Shown: positions 33,471 to 46,964 of the stretch, one piece after another
Layout of the letters: each line of letters begins with the position of its first letter
Position numbering within the stretch: position 1 is the first letter of the stretch
NCBI GenBank assembly: GCA_014281115.1
Contig: JACONQ010000004.1
Coordinates: forward strand, 930,001 to 994,000
DNA length: 64,000 nucleotides
Reading direction: 5' to 3'
Source: Laburnicola sp. R22_1
Lineage: Eukaryota > Ascomycota > Dothideomycetes > Pleosporales > Didymosphaeriaceae
Program-made: the position numbers and the translations under genes
Notes under the pieces: model-generated
What the model saw: the letters and a program-made list of their open reading frames with translations, nothing else
Database searches by the model: none
Told to the model about the DNA's origin: nothing

Positions 33471-35021
33471 AGGGCGAGACTGCATAGCACGCATTAATCT
33501 GCTATGCAGCACGCATCCCTAACTATATATAGCTAAGGCTTAAAGAATAGCTTACTTACCTAAATTTATATATATAATATATATTTAATAATCTATTTCT
33601 AATTACTAAGTAATATATAGTTATTAAGTGCGAAGTGGATATACTATCTTTTAGTATTTTAATATTATTATAATTTAATATGTGGCGTTAAATTAACTAC
33701 TTAGGGATAGCACAACAAAGGCTTTTATCTCAAATAATATAATAAAAAAGCAGAGCCCCCTGCTTAGTAATTAAAAAGAGCGTAAAAAAGGTAATTATAA
33801 AAAAACGCGTTTAAACTACTAAGTAAGCTTAGTAGTCTTAGTGTAGAACTACTCCTATAAGCAAAATCTTTATAAAAAGGCTACTTAGAACTTTAAGAAA
33901 GATAAGACTTTAGCGCAGCTATACTATAAGCTATTTTTTCTTTGCTATCCTAAGTTATAGACCGCTATCTAGATTATTATAAATAATATAAGTTAATATA
34001 TTAATAGGTATATTTCTTATAAGTAGTAGAATAAGAATAATATATACTAAATATACTATTACTCTATTGCTATATTAAGATTATTTTTAATAAATCTTCT
34101 ACTATCTCTCTACACCTTACTATTCTTCTAAGTATTAATATTACTAAAAGTATATACTAAAAATATACACTACTACTATTAAAGTGGCTATTAAAATAAC
34201 TACGCTAAAGTTCTATTTTATCTAAATACTTATCTAGCGTAAAAGGCAAGTATACTTAACTATCTATAAGGCAGTTCTAGTATACTAGTTAGGTTTGTAG
34301 CTTATCTAGTTTGTAAAAGACTATAAGGTTAAATTTTTACTTTAGTAGATATAATTACTCTTTATTAGTAATAGAATTCAGTAAGGGATATAAAAGAAGG
34401 ATAATAAGATATTTATTAATAAGCTATATAGTAGTAAGAATATTATATAGATTTATAGGATTCTTTTATCTATTATTATTATTATTACTATTAAGTTAGC
34501 TTATTTAGTACATAAGTGTAGATAACTAATAATAGTAGTAGTAATAAGCTAGGTGTATTATATACGCTATAAGTAAACCTTATATTAGGACTAAAAGCTT
34601 ATAGGTATTAGAAGGTATAAGTAAGTTTAAACTATTATTATATTGCTAGATATTTAAGATTAGTCTTTAATTAAAATTAGGTGCTATATATAGTAGTATA
34701 TAATAACCTTCTATCTTAACCTACTTTAACCTTAAACTAAAAAAATAGGTTAAAAAAGGTATTTAGTAAGCTAACTATAATTTAATATAATCTATATATA
34801 TATTCTAATACTACCTATTATTATTAGTAGCACTATATAATTATATAGTAAGTACCACTTATTATTATTAATAGCATTATATAATTATATAGTAAATCTA
34901 ATAATAATAATATTATTTTATATATAAATCTTACCTAGTAGGGTATTTTTAAGATCTAACTATATATAGTTAGGAATGCGTGCTGCGCAGCAGATAGATG
35001 CGTGCCATGCACTCTCGCCCT
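33471..35021. mobile_element. RIP-degraded element with terminal inverted repeats, about 1.55 kb
   Basis: Ends starting agggcgaga.tgcat.gcacgcat and running through cctaactatatatag are inverted copies of each other over about 60 bp. Most mismatches are C/T or G/A. Flanking 6-bp words AAACAC (33465-33470) and GAACAC (35022-35027) may be a target-site duplication with one transition. The interior is extremely AT-rich with no open frame, as after heavy RIP. A CAGGG-like end hints at a hAT element, but 8-bp duplications are not visible, so the superfamily is open. Confidence 0.7.
33680..33846 (-). repeat. Short repeat family R1, RIP-mutated copy
   Basis: Aligns over its full length (about 167 bp, inverted) with the R1 copy at 48987-49155. 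The differences are almost all transitions toward A/T in this copy. It sits inside the AT-rich element 33471-35021. Confidence 0.75.
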
Positions 35022-35027
35022 GAACAC

Positions 35028-35897
35028 ATCGCCTCGTGTGCCATATGGCATACCTACATGCTCACAACTATCCCAACCACGTAGGTACCCTCCTCTTGCT
35101 CACACAATCAATCTCCCAGCGGGACGACTTCCCACCCAATTGCGTATACGCATCGTCGCATGCATCCACCCATCACAAGCCACGCGTCCGCAATCTCGTT
35201 TCCAAGCCCCAACAATAAAAATTCCCACCCACGTCGTATTCCGCACCCACTGCCATTTCCACTCGCTTGCCGCGTTTCACCATAGCACAGCCCGCCTGGT
35301 CCGTCCGTCATTCGACAACACTGGCACTCCGTTTCGTTTCCACGACCCGAGGCCTGGGATAGCCGGCCCGTGGCCGGTGTTTGACGTTGAACGGGAGTCC
35401 GCGACCGCCGCATCGCTGTCGAGATGAAAGCTGGGTTTGCACTATGGAGGATGCGTGCGCACAACATGGCGTGGGATGCCTGCGGTACCTGGGCGGGCGC
35501 ATGGAGTGGCGTGCGCTAAGGTAGCCAGGTGACAGGCACACACGAAGGTTGGCATGCACGTGGCGGGTGGGAGTGAGAGACTGCGAGTGCGCGACAGAAT
35601 CTGTAGGTAGACTGGAGCTCATTATGTATTATAATTAAGGATAGTAAGTATCTAGGTAGACAGGCAGATGGAGGGGTGAGCGACAGAGCTAGTCGCCCAA
35701 CAATGCCAGCGCATGAACCATGCAGTTCCGAAACAGCAATGCTCATCACCCGAGGAGAAAATGCACCACAATCCAAGGGAATCCAAGTCGATAAAAAGGA
35801 AAAATGCTGGGATGCTAAGGAGTGACGGAGAAAAAGAAAATTGCGAAGTTTGGTATTGCCTCTACGAACAGAAATGATACAAAGAAGTCGTAAATCT
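35028..35897. other. Intergenic, no supported gene
   Basis: About 870 bp between the AT-rich element and the 3' end of the tyrosinase gene. Long frames here are on GC-rich DNA and have no support. Confidence 0.5.
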
Positions 35898-37015
35898 CTA
35901 GTAGTTGTACCTGTAGCACAAGAAGCCTCCAAGTGTGTTCATGATATCCCTAACCTTCAAATTGGGCCTCAGGCCGTTGAGGTAGATGGTCGTGTCCATG
36001 GTCAGGGGCTGGTTGTGGGGGCCGTTGCCGTTGATGTACGTGAGGCGAGCGCGGTCGTTGTTTTGCCAGATGCGGAAGTGGCGGTCGACCATGCTGTGGT
36101 GGAGGAAGAAGACTGGGTCGCCGGGAGAGCCGTACACATCGCGCATGACGCCACCAATGCCGTTGTGGCCATAGGCGTGCGCACCTTGCTCAGCGCATCT
36201 GGCAAAGTCTTGGTAGTCGTTCAAGGCGTTGCAGGCGTTTACGATGGCAGCGTTGGTGTTGCGAGTGTCGTCAGCGTTGCCATTACGGGCGAGGCAGTGG
36301 TACGAGTTGCCCCTGCCGGGGCCAACGTTCAACGCAAGATTGGCGAATTGCTGGGATACGTTAGCTCTTGGATGCTGCAATGGCGTCTATGTTTTGTACT
36401 TACGCCATTGGTTACACAGTTGCCGTGCAAGTTGATGGCTCCAAACCACCTGCTGGAGAAAATGGACGACTGGGAGAAGCGACCCGCATACTTGGTCTCG
36501 TCGAACCACGGGACGCCCTCCGTGTAACCACACTCGTCCTGCAGAATCTGCTCAAACGCCCACAGGAACGCGCGGTGCCACACGATGAACTTGCGGTTGT
36601 TGTGCACGTTGTCGGTGACGGCCTGGTGGACCTGGACAAAGTCCTCATAGCGGTTCCTGGACCCAGGGTAGTTGCCCCTGGAGGGTCTGCCGAGCAAGCA
36701 TTTGATTCCGTTTACGAAGTTCTGCTTAGTTGTGTCCGAGGTCTGGTGCCACTCCGTGCGGATCTTGGGGTTGCTGCATGTCGCGGAAACGGCCATGGTG
36801 CCGAACTGAGCCTCCTGCTCGGGAGGGTCCGTCTGGTTCGCTACCATCTCTTTGATTTCCGGGAGCGAGATAGTGTGAACCTCGAGAGTCTCGAAAGCAT
36901 CAATGCTGATTTTCGGTGCGCCAGTAGGAATGGGTATCGCTGGGATCGGAAGTGGGATCGTAGCCGCCGAGACGCCCGCAGCGAGGGCTGCGGTGAAGAC
37001 AGCGAACTTCGTCAT
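35898..37015 (-). CDS. Secreted tyrosinase, two exons, 354 aa
   Basis: Binuclear type-3 copper oxidase that hydroxylates monophenols and oxidises diphenols to quinones, as in melanin-like pigment formation. Exon 37015-36404 joins 36350-35898 across a 53-nt intron (GTAAGT, branch GCTAAC, CCCAG). An N-terminal signal peptide is visible (MTKFAVFTAALAAGVSA). Copper site A: H130, H138 and H147 (VHQAVTDNVH, then VWHRAF). Copper site B: H262 and H266 (AHAYGH), then H289 in FLHHSMVD, with the conserved D293. The length is near that of the short secreted fungal tyrosinases, and no long C-terminal cap domain is present. It lies between two RIP-type AT-rich blocks, yet its own sequence shows no lesion. 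Confidence 0.92.
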
Positions 37016-38649
37016 GGTGTTGAAATTGATCCTTGGTGTCCAGAAAACGTGTAGGTGTGTAGAAGATTAAAAATTACCAACTGAATGGGTTTTTAGCTTG
37101 GTAATAAACGAATGGCTGCAATGAATTGCGAGGGTCTTGGATAAGGGGACAAAGCGGAGGGAGGCTGGGACAAAGCGATCTTATATCCATCCCCGATCTC
37201 TTTCCGCACGCTGCGATACGACGCTGGTCCATGCTGGCTTGCGGCCATTCCCATCCTGTACCCCTGGTTTGCGCGCCGGTCCCAAGCGCTGCAGATAAAT
37301 TAGGCTTAGATCAGCATCTTTCGATATTGGGGGCATGGACGCCCCCGAACGCCCACGACGCCACAGGCCACTCACGGCCTGACACCACACCACCCCTTGT
37401 CCTTTTCTGGTCGACGGGCCAGCAGGGGGTGGGGCTCTCTGGCAATGATCGGGAGACCGGCTTGCTTGGCTACAAATCTGTACGGGCTGCCGGTTCCCGA
37501 AAGTAGGTTCACCAAGCCGTTCATGAAGCTCGAAGCTCGCGCCATGTGCCATCTCGTAATTGCAGGGTTTGTACTCCACTGTCTCGAAACGCCACTTTCC
37601 GCTATTTCTGCAAACGTACAAGCAGAAATACAAACGCTCACCGCGGAAATCATAAACACCGTCAGCACATTGGATTGCCTTATGGTCAGGTCATGGCGAG
37701 CGAACACGGTGAGATGCAATCTCTCGACACGGCAGCGCTGAAGGCACGGCGTACGGCATGCATGCTGCCGCACTGGCACAACAGTGCCGAACCGACGATC
37801 ACCAGCAGCGTATTCGTCCAAAAAAGAAGGCGTCGAATAGGCGACAGCTCGGCGACCAGACACTCAGGTCTTTCTTTCGCAACAAATAACTCTTACATAC
37901 AACCGGGAGGCATACAAAGCAACAAGGAACCTCCCTCCACTGCTTACACCTACAGCCTGACCCACAAGGCCACAAATAATGTCGTCAGCCGCCGATACAA
38001 GCTTCTCGCTTCGCGCTGCCAAAAATAAATTTTTCGATCAGCTCACTCCTAGCCCCCCCGAAATGTATTCTTCCAGGTCGAAAATGCAGCCTCAGAAGGT
38101 AAGACCCTGATTATTGGCGGTTATCTGCAGGTCATGCCACGCCGAAGGATTCTATCAATATTTCCTAATGTGGAAAGATTTCGGTGTTAGAGTATGTATA
38201 GCGGACGTTGAGTATGGAGATCGCGGATGGACGAGTGCGGGGTTGAGCCAAGTGACGTTGGCGAATTCTCAGAGGCACACCTAGATGCGCATGTAAGGGC
38301 CAGCTGCAGACGCGGCGGTCAATAAAGTAAGAAGGTAAGAAGGTCATACGCTCGGCTTTGGACGTTGTAGCGGTGAGTATCTTGCAATGGCACTTGCAAT
38401 GGCATGCAACATCTCGCGCGCGCTGGATAGCTCAGCTTCACCTCAACGATGAACCTCGTTCATGCTTACGGCCGTATGCTGTGAGTAGAAGACAACTCAG
38501 AGCTAGCTCAACTAACGCTTACACGATGCGTGTAGGAATGGCGCAGTGCCGCCCATTAACCTGTCGCGAGACTTGCCTCGTGCACCGAGTCACGAGTCGT
38601 AGAAATGAGCAGCCCGACTCGGCGCCGAACTAGTAGGTTATCGATTGGC
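37016..38649. other. Intergenic, includes the tyrosinase promoter
   Basis: About 1.6 kb. No supported gene on either strand; long antisense frames at 37126-37863 have no family match or splice sites. Confidence 0.5.
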
Positions 38650-41170
38650 AAAGGAGCTAAATCTTAGCATCGACTTCTCACAGTTTTCTTTTTCGTACTA
38701 AGGCAATAGAGTTATTTAATAGTGCCGCTTGTTATAGCTAAGCTCTACTCTCTTAGTAATAGTTATATATAGGTATAGTAGTTACTTTACTAATATATTT
38801 TAATTAAACTTAATAAACTATATTATACTATTTATTTAGCTATTTATTAAGAAGCCTAAAATACTAAATAACTAGTTAGTTTTTTATCTTTCTATAAGTA
38901 TTCTTATATTTAGTTTAGTTTTTAATTAGTATTAATATAGTATTTATTTATATAATAAAGTAGTTAAAGTAAATATAATAATAGTTTATTTAGTAGTAGT
39001 AAAAACTAAAAGTAGCTTTAATAAAATAGTACTAAAAATAAAAACTAACAATATAAATAAAACTAAAATTATAATTAATATTAGTAATATAGCTATAGTA
39101 AAGTAAAAACTATATAATAAAATTAGTATTAGTTTTACTATAAATTATATAATATATATATAGTATATAGTAAAAAAGCTATTTTTACTAGCTATTAAGA
39201 TATATAGTAAGTATTTTATACTAGTAAAATTAACTAAATAAAAAGCTATTAAATTAACTATTAAAGTTAATTTTAGTTAAGGTTTAAAAGAGTAAAAAGA
39301 ACTAAGTAAAAAGCCCTTAGTAAAATAATAGTTAATTAAGTACTAATTTTAATAGAGTAGTAAATACTTATAATAAGTAAAGTTAGTATAAGTAAAACTA
39401 GCTATAGTCCTAGTTCTAGTAATTTTAGATATTTATATTTATATTTTTAGTAGCATATATAGTATTAATTTAATCTACCTATAAGTAGGATAATAAAGGC
39501 TTTTATCTTAAATAATATCCCTTCTAGGTAATAGTTATAAACTGCCTTCACTTATTTGGTTTTTAAGTGGCCCTACTACGTTTAATTACTACGTTTTTTT
39601 ATTGCGTTACTAGCGCCTATATAATATAATATTATGTGTGAGCGCTAAGCTCTAGAACTAGAGCGCGTTAAAGTTTTTCTAATACCTCTCCTAGCTTTTA
39701 AGATAACTAACCCTATAATAACAACACTCTATCTGCTTGTCTACCTACTACGTTACTAGATAATTAATATCTACCTTTTAATCTTTTGCTACCTTACTAA
39801 ATAATTAACTACTTAGAATCTTTAGACATATATATTACTACTACTATAATATATAATAAATTGCGCGCGCTTTCTACTTCTAATACTAAATAGTACCCTA
39901 ATACTTCTAGCGTTAGCCTTACTTTATTTATTACCTATAGAAGTCCTATAGTATAAGCGCGTATTTATATATTTACTATGTCTTTATTACCTATTTCTAG
40001 TAGAATCTATTAGTATAATAACTCTTTAGAACCTCTAAGTTAAATAGTAGTATTTTATACTTTATATATCTCTAATAACCTTTAGTAAATCTAGCTTATT
40101 ACTTTTTAAAATAGTTTTAGTTTAGTTTATCTATAATATAGCTAAGGACTAAGCTGCTAAAATAGTAAAGAGAGAGCTATAGGTTAAAATCTATAGCCTT
40201 TAGAGCACCTAAGTATTTACTAATACTATAATAAGATAAACTAGCTATAGTAATTTATTTACTATATAACTTATATTATACTGCTATACTATTAATAATA
40301 TTAGAAGACGTTTAACTTTTATAATACTAACTCTAGATATTTTAGTTAGTATTATTCTTCTTATTATTTTTCTTTTTATTATTATTCTTCTTATTATTAT
40401 TCTTCTTCTTCTTATTATTCTTTTTATTATTATTCTTTTTATTATATATATATAGGCGTGTAACTGTCTACTCTATAAAAAGCGCGTTATTTAGTTAAGA
40501 AAATACTATTAGTACCTTAGTAAATAGTAACCTTAAGGTCTTATGGAATAATATACTCTATATATAAGAGTAGATAAACACTTAATCTAGTTGCGAATTT
40601 TTATACTTTATATATAGGCAGCCGCGTTATATTATTATCTTTAACTTTAACTTTAGTATCTGTAGACTATAGTATACTATAATTAACTACCTTATTAGTA
40701 TAAGGGGCTAATTTGTACGTGCTAATAAATAGTCTCTAGCCTAATCTATCTCTAAGCTTTATCTTTTTTAATATATTTTTAGCACACCTATAGCTTTCCT
40801 TTATAGTGTTGTACTATATACTAGAAGGTGTGCAATATTTCTCTTTTAGATCTTAAATAATATAATAAAAAAGCAGAGCCCTCTACTTAGTAAATAAAAA
40901 CAGCGTAATTTTTTAGTAGTATATAAAATAAATACGCTCTTTTTAATTACTAAGCAGGGGGCTCTGCTTTTTTTGTCATGTTATTTAAGATGAAAGCCTT
41001 TGTCGTGCTACCCCTAGGTAGTTAATATAACGCCACATAAAATAAAAAACTTAAAGTAGGTAATAAAAAAATTTCTTTAAATAAATAAGTCTTAAAAAGA
41101 ATAGGGTTATATAAAACTACTTAGCTAATAGGAATTTATAGTTAACGCAAGTTGTAAGTTAGTAGGTATA
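38650..41170. repeat. AT-rich, RIP-type relic block
   Basis: About 2.5 kb of extremely AT-rich DNA without open frames. Transitions are borderless at the left and end near 41170. It contains TTA/TTC microsatellite runs (about 40350-40450) and three R1 pieces: an inverted fragment near 39480-39525, and a head-to-head pair at 40852-41046. The original element cannot be named from the remaining sequence. Confidence 0.8.
40852..40989. repeat. Head-to-head R1 copies forming a long hairpin
   Basis: Arms 40852-40908 and 40934-40989 (about 56 bp each, spacer about 25 bp) pair, with the left arm more A/T-shifted. The right arm continues as an R1 copy to 41046, ending in taacgccaca. Confidence 0.75.
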
Positions 41171-43066
41171 GCTAACAGCCTTAAGCGATTTGAAATTAAC
41201 AGGAACCCAGTTAAACCCAGAGTTTTGTTCGTGGTCAAAGGACAAAGGGTCCATCAGCTCGTGTTCACTGCCGAGTACCCGCAGCCGAGGGAGGAGTAGC
41301 TGGTCACGTAGTATCGAATGTTGCGGCCGATGGGCGCTGGAGTACCCAACAACAACACCATACGAACAGCTGCTCGCAGAGCGGGGCGCATGCTGTAGCA
41401 GGTGATCATCAGCCTCGGGCCACGGCTACGCCAAGCGGCGTTTGGGCGTCCTTCGCAGAATGCAGGGTAGAGCGCACAGCATGCTCGAGGTCATGTAGTA
41501 AGTCGCGAGCCCTAGAGGTTGGCGGTCAGATCACGATTGCGTGGAGAGGTGATGTAAGAACGTTGAAGAGTTGGCGATGGAGAAAAGGCAGGCAGCATCG
41601 CAGGCTGGGGCAGAGTGAGTACCATCAGGAAGGCGCGATCAAGTTGTAGCTACTTGGACGTTGCGCTCGTAGCTTCCATTCCATGACAACCATCAGGAAG
41701 GCACAAAAGGGCCGCAAGAGACGAGAGACCCAACCACACGGACGTATGGTGCATCCGAGGATATCCGTCCTACCGGTGGTTTCTTATCCGCCGCATTCCG
41801 ATTGACGTCGATTTCTACACTAGAAGTCAAGACGATAAACTCAATCTAGCCACCTCACCTGAACACCACATCCCTTTGTCCTTGTTTATTGACATCGCTT
41901 CGTAGCCTCTCACCTGAACCACATATTCGTCATCCCTCGGCTCGGCAAACACCTCCCTGACCATGATAATAAACATGCCAGCCATCCTCCGCGCTCAACG
42001 CCTTGCATTTGCATTCCCCAGCACCACCTCCACGCCTTCGCAGACCTATCTCCCACTACCACACCGATAACCACACTACCTCCGCCTCCTGCCGCGTGCC
42101 GCCTCCTTCACGCCTCCTCCTCACGCCTCTCCCAACCCTCCCACCTCCCACCTCCTTTTCCGCCTCCTTTTCCGCCCCTCAAAATCAAAGACATTCCCCA
42201 ACCCCACCCAAAAACAAAACACATCGCAAGTCTCACTCACCCTCCATCCCAACCCACCCAGCCACCTACCGCCCCGTCGCACAAGAAAACCCCTCCAAAC
42301 AGCCGCCGCACCGTGGCACTCACGCATGCAGTGCCACGCACGCACAACATGGCCACCCCCGTCCAAGCAAGGATACCACATAACGCCTCACCAACGCCGG
42401 TCATCCAGCCTCCCTCTCGGGAATTTTCCCCTCGCGCCACGTCGTGCGACAGGGTCTAGGCTTGTCCAGCCTATTAGACTACATTGCAATGTGTCGTATC
42501 GTATCGCATGCACGCGATGCAAGCGAGGTAGTGCAGAAAAAAAAATGTTGGCGCGAGGGGAATTCTCGTTGATGCGATGCGATGCGATGGCAATGCGAGG
42601 GGGCTGCGGATGGTATCGGGTGGAAGGACAACGGTCAAGAAGCTTTGTTCATGTTTCCGTGCGCGTTTGTGTAGGAGAAAAAGCTCGGTGTTGGTGAATT
42701 TTGCTTCATGAACTGGAGGACGGATATAAGATGATGAAGATGATGATGATGACGCTCCAAACAATGCCAAAAAGCACCCAGCATATCAGATCCGGCAAAG
42801 TGAGCACGAGAAACGCCACACGCTACATGGACAGCAAGCAGACAACCAACGCCCACAGAAAAGCACATGATGCGTGCAAAGTAAGACAGATCATGCATGC
42901 ACGCCTCCTAATTGCAAGCAAAAACGGATTCGCCCCCCAAAACCATGCCAAGGAGCCAATTATATTCAAGGGGAAATCCAACATTATTATTTTAGCGCCC
43001 CTTGCTTCGTAAATCCAATATTCCTTTATTCCGACTCTTTTTCTTATCCAAATCAACCCCACAACC
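41171..43066. other. Intergenic, no supported gene
   Basis: About 1.9 kb. A pyrimidine-rich part at 42000-42400 gives long proline/histidine-rich frames on both strands that are composition artefacts. Small GATG repeats lie near 42570 and 42730. Confidence 0.5.
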
Positions 43067-44905
43067 CTAGTCCTCGATAACCGCCACGCTGTCTGAGTCG
43101 TTTATATCGTGGTGGTGATGCGGATGTATAACTTCGTGCACAACGTCGTTTACCAAGTTCTCCACCTTCACGCTATCCATGTGCTCCTTGGGAACCCATA
43201 TTAGTTGCATGGCACCCACGACAGCGCAGCCTGCGAGAAAGAACCACGCCGCTGCACTGCCTCCTGCGGCATATACCACGCCAACAAGGGGACTTGAAAC
43301 CGTGCGCGCAAGACAGCATGCCGACATTGCTGCGCCGTTGACGCGGCCCAGCACAAGCGGCGAGGGAGTGGCATTCTTGAGGAGAATGAGCGCACATGGG
43401 AAGACTAGGATTCCGAAGAGGCCTTGCAGGAATAGCGACAGGTAGACACCCGGGGAAACTAGCGAGGCGGGCAATGCGCTGATGAATGGTACGATCAGGT
43501 ACGTTGTTGGGTAGAGAACGATCATGATGACGAAAGTGTTCCAGACGCCGACCCGCTCCACAAAGAACGGGAAGATAACACCCTGTGTAAACAAGGCAAT
43601 GAACCCGTTGACAGCGAGGAAAGTACCGACATCGTGCAAATCGAGACCCAAGCCACCCTGGAAATCAATGCCCTCCTTCATGGGATTGTCGAGTAGGTAG
43701 ACGGGAAGATTGGTGATGTAGGCCATCTGATGGAACGCAATGATGGTCAAGGCGAGTGTGAGCATGATGACGGTGACGTTGAATGTTTTCTTCGGACCTG
43801 TGGGACTGGGTCGGGTTACGGGCGCGGGAAGGACCTCGTGGCGCGCCATCTTGATGCTGTGCATGGTACCGAACGAGTCGCGACGGATGTCAAAGCGCTG
43901 ATCGATGGCGCTGGGCATGCCGTCTTCGAGGAAAGAAGGCTTTTTGCGGATTTGACGCAGACCATCTACAATCGACATGGAGCGGTGGCGACCCCCCGAA
44001 AAGGCGCGCGAGTGTGAGGCACGTGACACCATCGAACTGCGGTCGCGTGCGCGTCCAACATTCAGCGTGGCATGATCGTGGGACAGAAGCGGAGCTCGTT
44101 CATCGTTGGGGAGCACGAGAGCTGCTTGTGTTTCTTCTCCCGGCTCTTCTTGCCCAGCGGGGTTCGTCTCTTCCAGGAAAAGCATGCCCTGGATGATGGC
44201 CAACACGATCCCAATGGCTGCAACGAGGTTCGGCAATAGGTACGGATAGCGCCCGAACAGACCATCATGAGAGAATGTGCCTGGATAGAAACGTGCAGGT
44301 TGCGCAAGAAACCCTCCCATGGCCGATCCAAGGATACCTCCCAGCGTCCAGACGAAAGGTTGTGTCGCGTACGCCTTTGCTATTTAATGTAAGCGCTCCA
44401 TCACCACCCAACCAGAAGCTGGACTCACGTTCGTGCGCCGGATTCTTGACCATCTCTTGGACCATGGTCTGCATGATAGCCACATTGCCATTCAGCGCAC
44501 CGCCGACGAAGCGGGCCAAAAGCGCAACCCAATAGGTCTTTGCAAACCCAAAGGCAAGGCTGCTGAGTGCGACACCGGCCAAGCCAATCAGCGCCACAGG
44601 CTTCCTACCATACACATCCGAGATTGCGCCCCATCCCAGCGCGGTAATGGCCTCTGCGACAGCATAGGCCGACAGCAGCAAGCCAGAGTAGAAGGAGGCG
44701 TCTTTTTCATGGATGCCCAGATCTTTTACCATGACGTACGAGTAGGCCAGGATGGAGTTGAAGGCCAAGGGCTCGGAGAATCGGCATATTCCTGCGGTGG
44801 ACCTATCAGCTTGGTGCAGGGTTGCGGCGTCGGGCGCAGCGAATACGCACCGACGATGATGAGCTGCTTATAGGGAAAAGGCTCATCTTTGGGATCTAGA
44901 GGCAT
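43067..44905 (-). CDS. MFS transporter, three exons, 576 aa
   Basis: Exons 44905-44851, 44791-44429 and 44379-43067 join across introns of 59 nt (GTGCGT to CCGCAG) and 49 nt (GTGAGT to AATAG). Both restore conserved segments: VGICRFSEPLAFNS at the first join and NPAHEPKAYATQPFVWTLGG at the second. MFS motif A is present between TM2 and TM3 (GAISDVYGRKPVALIG). About twelve spans are visible with a long cytosolic loop (about residues 225-340, Arg/Ser-rich) in the middle. The start FPYKQLIIVGICRFSEP resembles the fungal relatives of plant zinc-induced-facilitator-like carriers. The substrate is unknown. The C-terminus has a His stretch (HPHHHHDIND) that could bind metal (inference). Confidence 0.87.
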
Positions 44906-46964
44906 TGTTATGAAGAAGAGGGTTGATGAGATGTCGTGCGGCCCAGAAGACCGGCAGGGCAAGGTTTTGACTTTTAAGAAGGCGTTATCGCGGAGCTTAG
45001 TAGCGTAAATGCACGTGCAAGGCACTACCCCTCTTACACAATAGCCCCACCTCGTTCACTTCCCAGGTTCGCTTTGCCCCCGCGCGGGGACCCGGGGGTT
45101 CACTGCCGCCTGGACAAATTTCCTGCATGTCCTATCGCCGAATATTTTCTGTCTGGAAGCTGCTGTTCGCTCTGGTGGTGAATACGTTCACTGGTCGGGT
45201 TCTCACGGCTATCTGGACCTTCACATACACATGTACACATGTATCCATCAGCCACGGCACACATGATCATTGACCTGCCCATACGCGCTGTTCCCAGGAA
45301 GCATCGCCGCTCGAACTGATAGTATAGATTGTGCGGGGTCCAGGATACGCGCCGGTACGTCATCTGGCACAAGCGGGTTGCTACATGTGCTCACCGCCTG
45401 TTCATGATGGCGCGATATCCAATTCAAAATACGGTATACCCGCGCCTTGAGCTGCAGGGTTGGCTTGGCGAGCGTGCTGATCATAACAGTAGGTGTCTGT
45501 TATATGACGGGTGGCGGCACCTCCCCCGCCGAACCCTGCGCCATCGTCTCAAGGTTGAACCTCGCAAGTAACTTGCCGAAGTTTCCGTCGCTTCGCAGGC
45601 GCAGTGAATGAAGAAGTCATGTGCACCGACTCAGCAGTCTTGGACACAGTCTAAAAAGCTGTCAAAGCAACCCAATACACTTCACATAATATCAGATGAA
45701 TACCAGAATAATAAGCTTAGACAATAGACGTTCTATACTTGACTCTTCCCCCAGCCACATATTGCGATCTACGGCACCCCTCACCGGCAAAATATAAGAT
45801 AGAGTTGCATGTGATGGAAGTAGTTGTGGTACTTGAAACTCTGGTTCGGCTCCTTGTGAGTCACGTATCGCCCGAAAAAAAATTCATCCCCCACCCTCAC
45901 CGACAAACAGGTTGGCTGTCACACTTCCCCTAGTCAGTCACTCCTCACCCGTCCTCTCCTCCCCCCCCCCCCAAAAAAAAAGAGAAGAATAACAAAGAAA
46001 ATTACACTTCACCTACCACCCACCTCCAACGCGTTCTCACCCACACCAATTGCCCACAAAAGACGAGAAAAAAGACATTACTACGCGACAATGGGATAGT
46101 TTGCTTCCGAGGCCGATGTGGGCGCGGCGCGGACCAAGGACAAAGAAGAGTGAGATAGAGAAAGACGAGTAAACACTCAGCAACTCTGTGACGCGTGAAT
46201 TTCGCGCCACACGCGCAGCTTATTTTAGCTTAACGTCATGGGCCTACATCACTTACGCAGTAGTAGGTAGGAGAGTCTTTTAGCAACTCAGGATGGGGTG
46301 CTGCTTGCGTGGACATTTTTGTCTGTGGGTTAGGAGATAAGGATGATGAGAGTGGAAGATATAGTACTGTAATAGTATATGCTAACAAACAAATTGCACT
46401 ACTGTCTGTGCAGATTGAAACCCCCCTTCCCGTGTTACCTTTATATCCTTTCGATTGACATTTCTAACGCCTCTCTTTCTATCTAGAATATACTTGAATC
46501 AAGCAAAAGCAAGGAATCATCTCGCTCAACACTCCAAACGCCTTATTATTCGTTCTCTTCCTCAAAGCTCCACACCTACCAAAGGATTCCAGGGCTGGTG
46601 GGAACCTGTAGCAATGCAGCAGCTACCAATGCAACAGGGAAAGCATCAACGACGAATATTTCTTTCGAAGGACCGATCCCCAACAAAGAAAGCGAGATCT
46701 TTATCGAAGTTGAGTATCCTCGCCCAATAGGCTTACATCCGCCCGCCGGGCTTAAGCTCGGCGCCTCAGCCATCTATCAAAAACTCCATCCAGAGAAAAG
46801 CAGATAAAGTCTTTGACCTAGGTCGAATATCCTCCACCCTCGAGACTGTTGCCCTGTTGCCCTTCTCAACTAGTAAAGCGTGAGCCCTTCCTTTCCCCGC
46901 GCAATCAACTAAAGTGCGCACTCTCCGATCAACATTGTACCATCAAGTTACCTACCAAGCAATA
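44906..46964. other. Intergenic, no supported gene
   Basis: About 2.06 kb. Contains a homopolymer pair (a C-run then an A-run near 45960-45980) and a conserved-looking small frame at 46598-46806 that has no support. The right part probably holds the promoter and leader of the gene at 46965. Confidence 0.45.

Noticed and set aside
38425..38500. tRNA-like stretch (ggatagctcag)
   Set aside because: No B-box at the right distance and no cloverleaf could be formed by eye.
33680..41046. R1 copies in opposite orientation as terminal repeats of a 7.4-kb element carrying the tyrosinase
   Set aside because: R1 also exists as a complete stand-alone unit with its own flanking duplication at 48987-49155, and the left copy aligns full-length, so the opposite orientation is likely chance.
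42000..42400. Proline/histidine-rich frames on both strands
   Set aside because: Pyrimidine-rich composition keeps several frames open; no start context, introns or family support.
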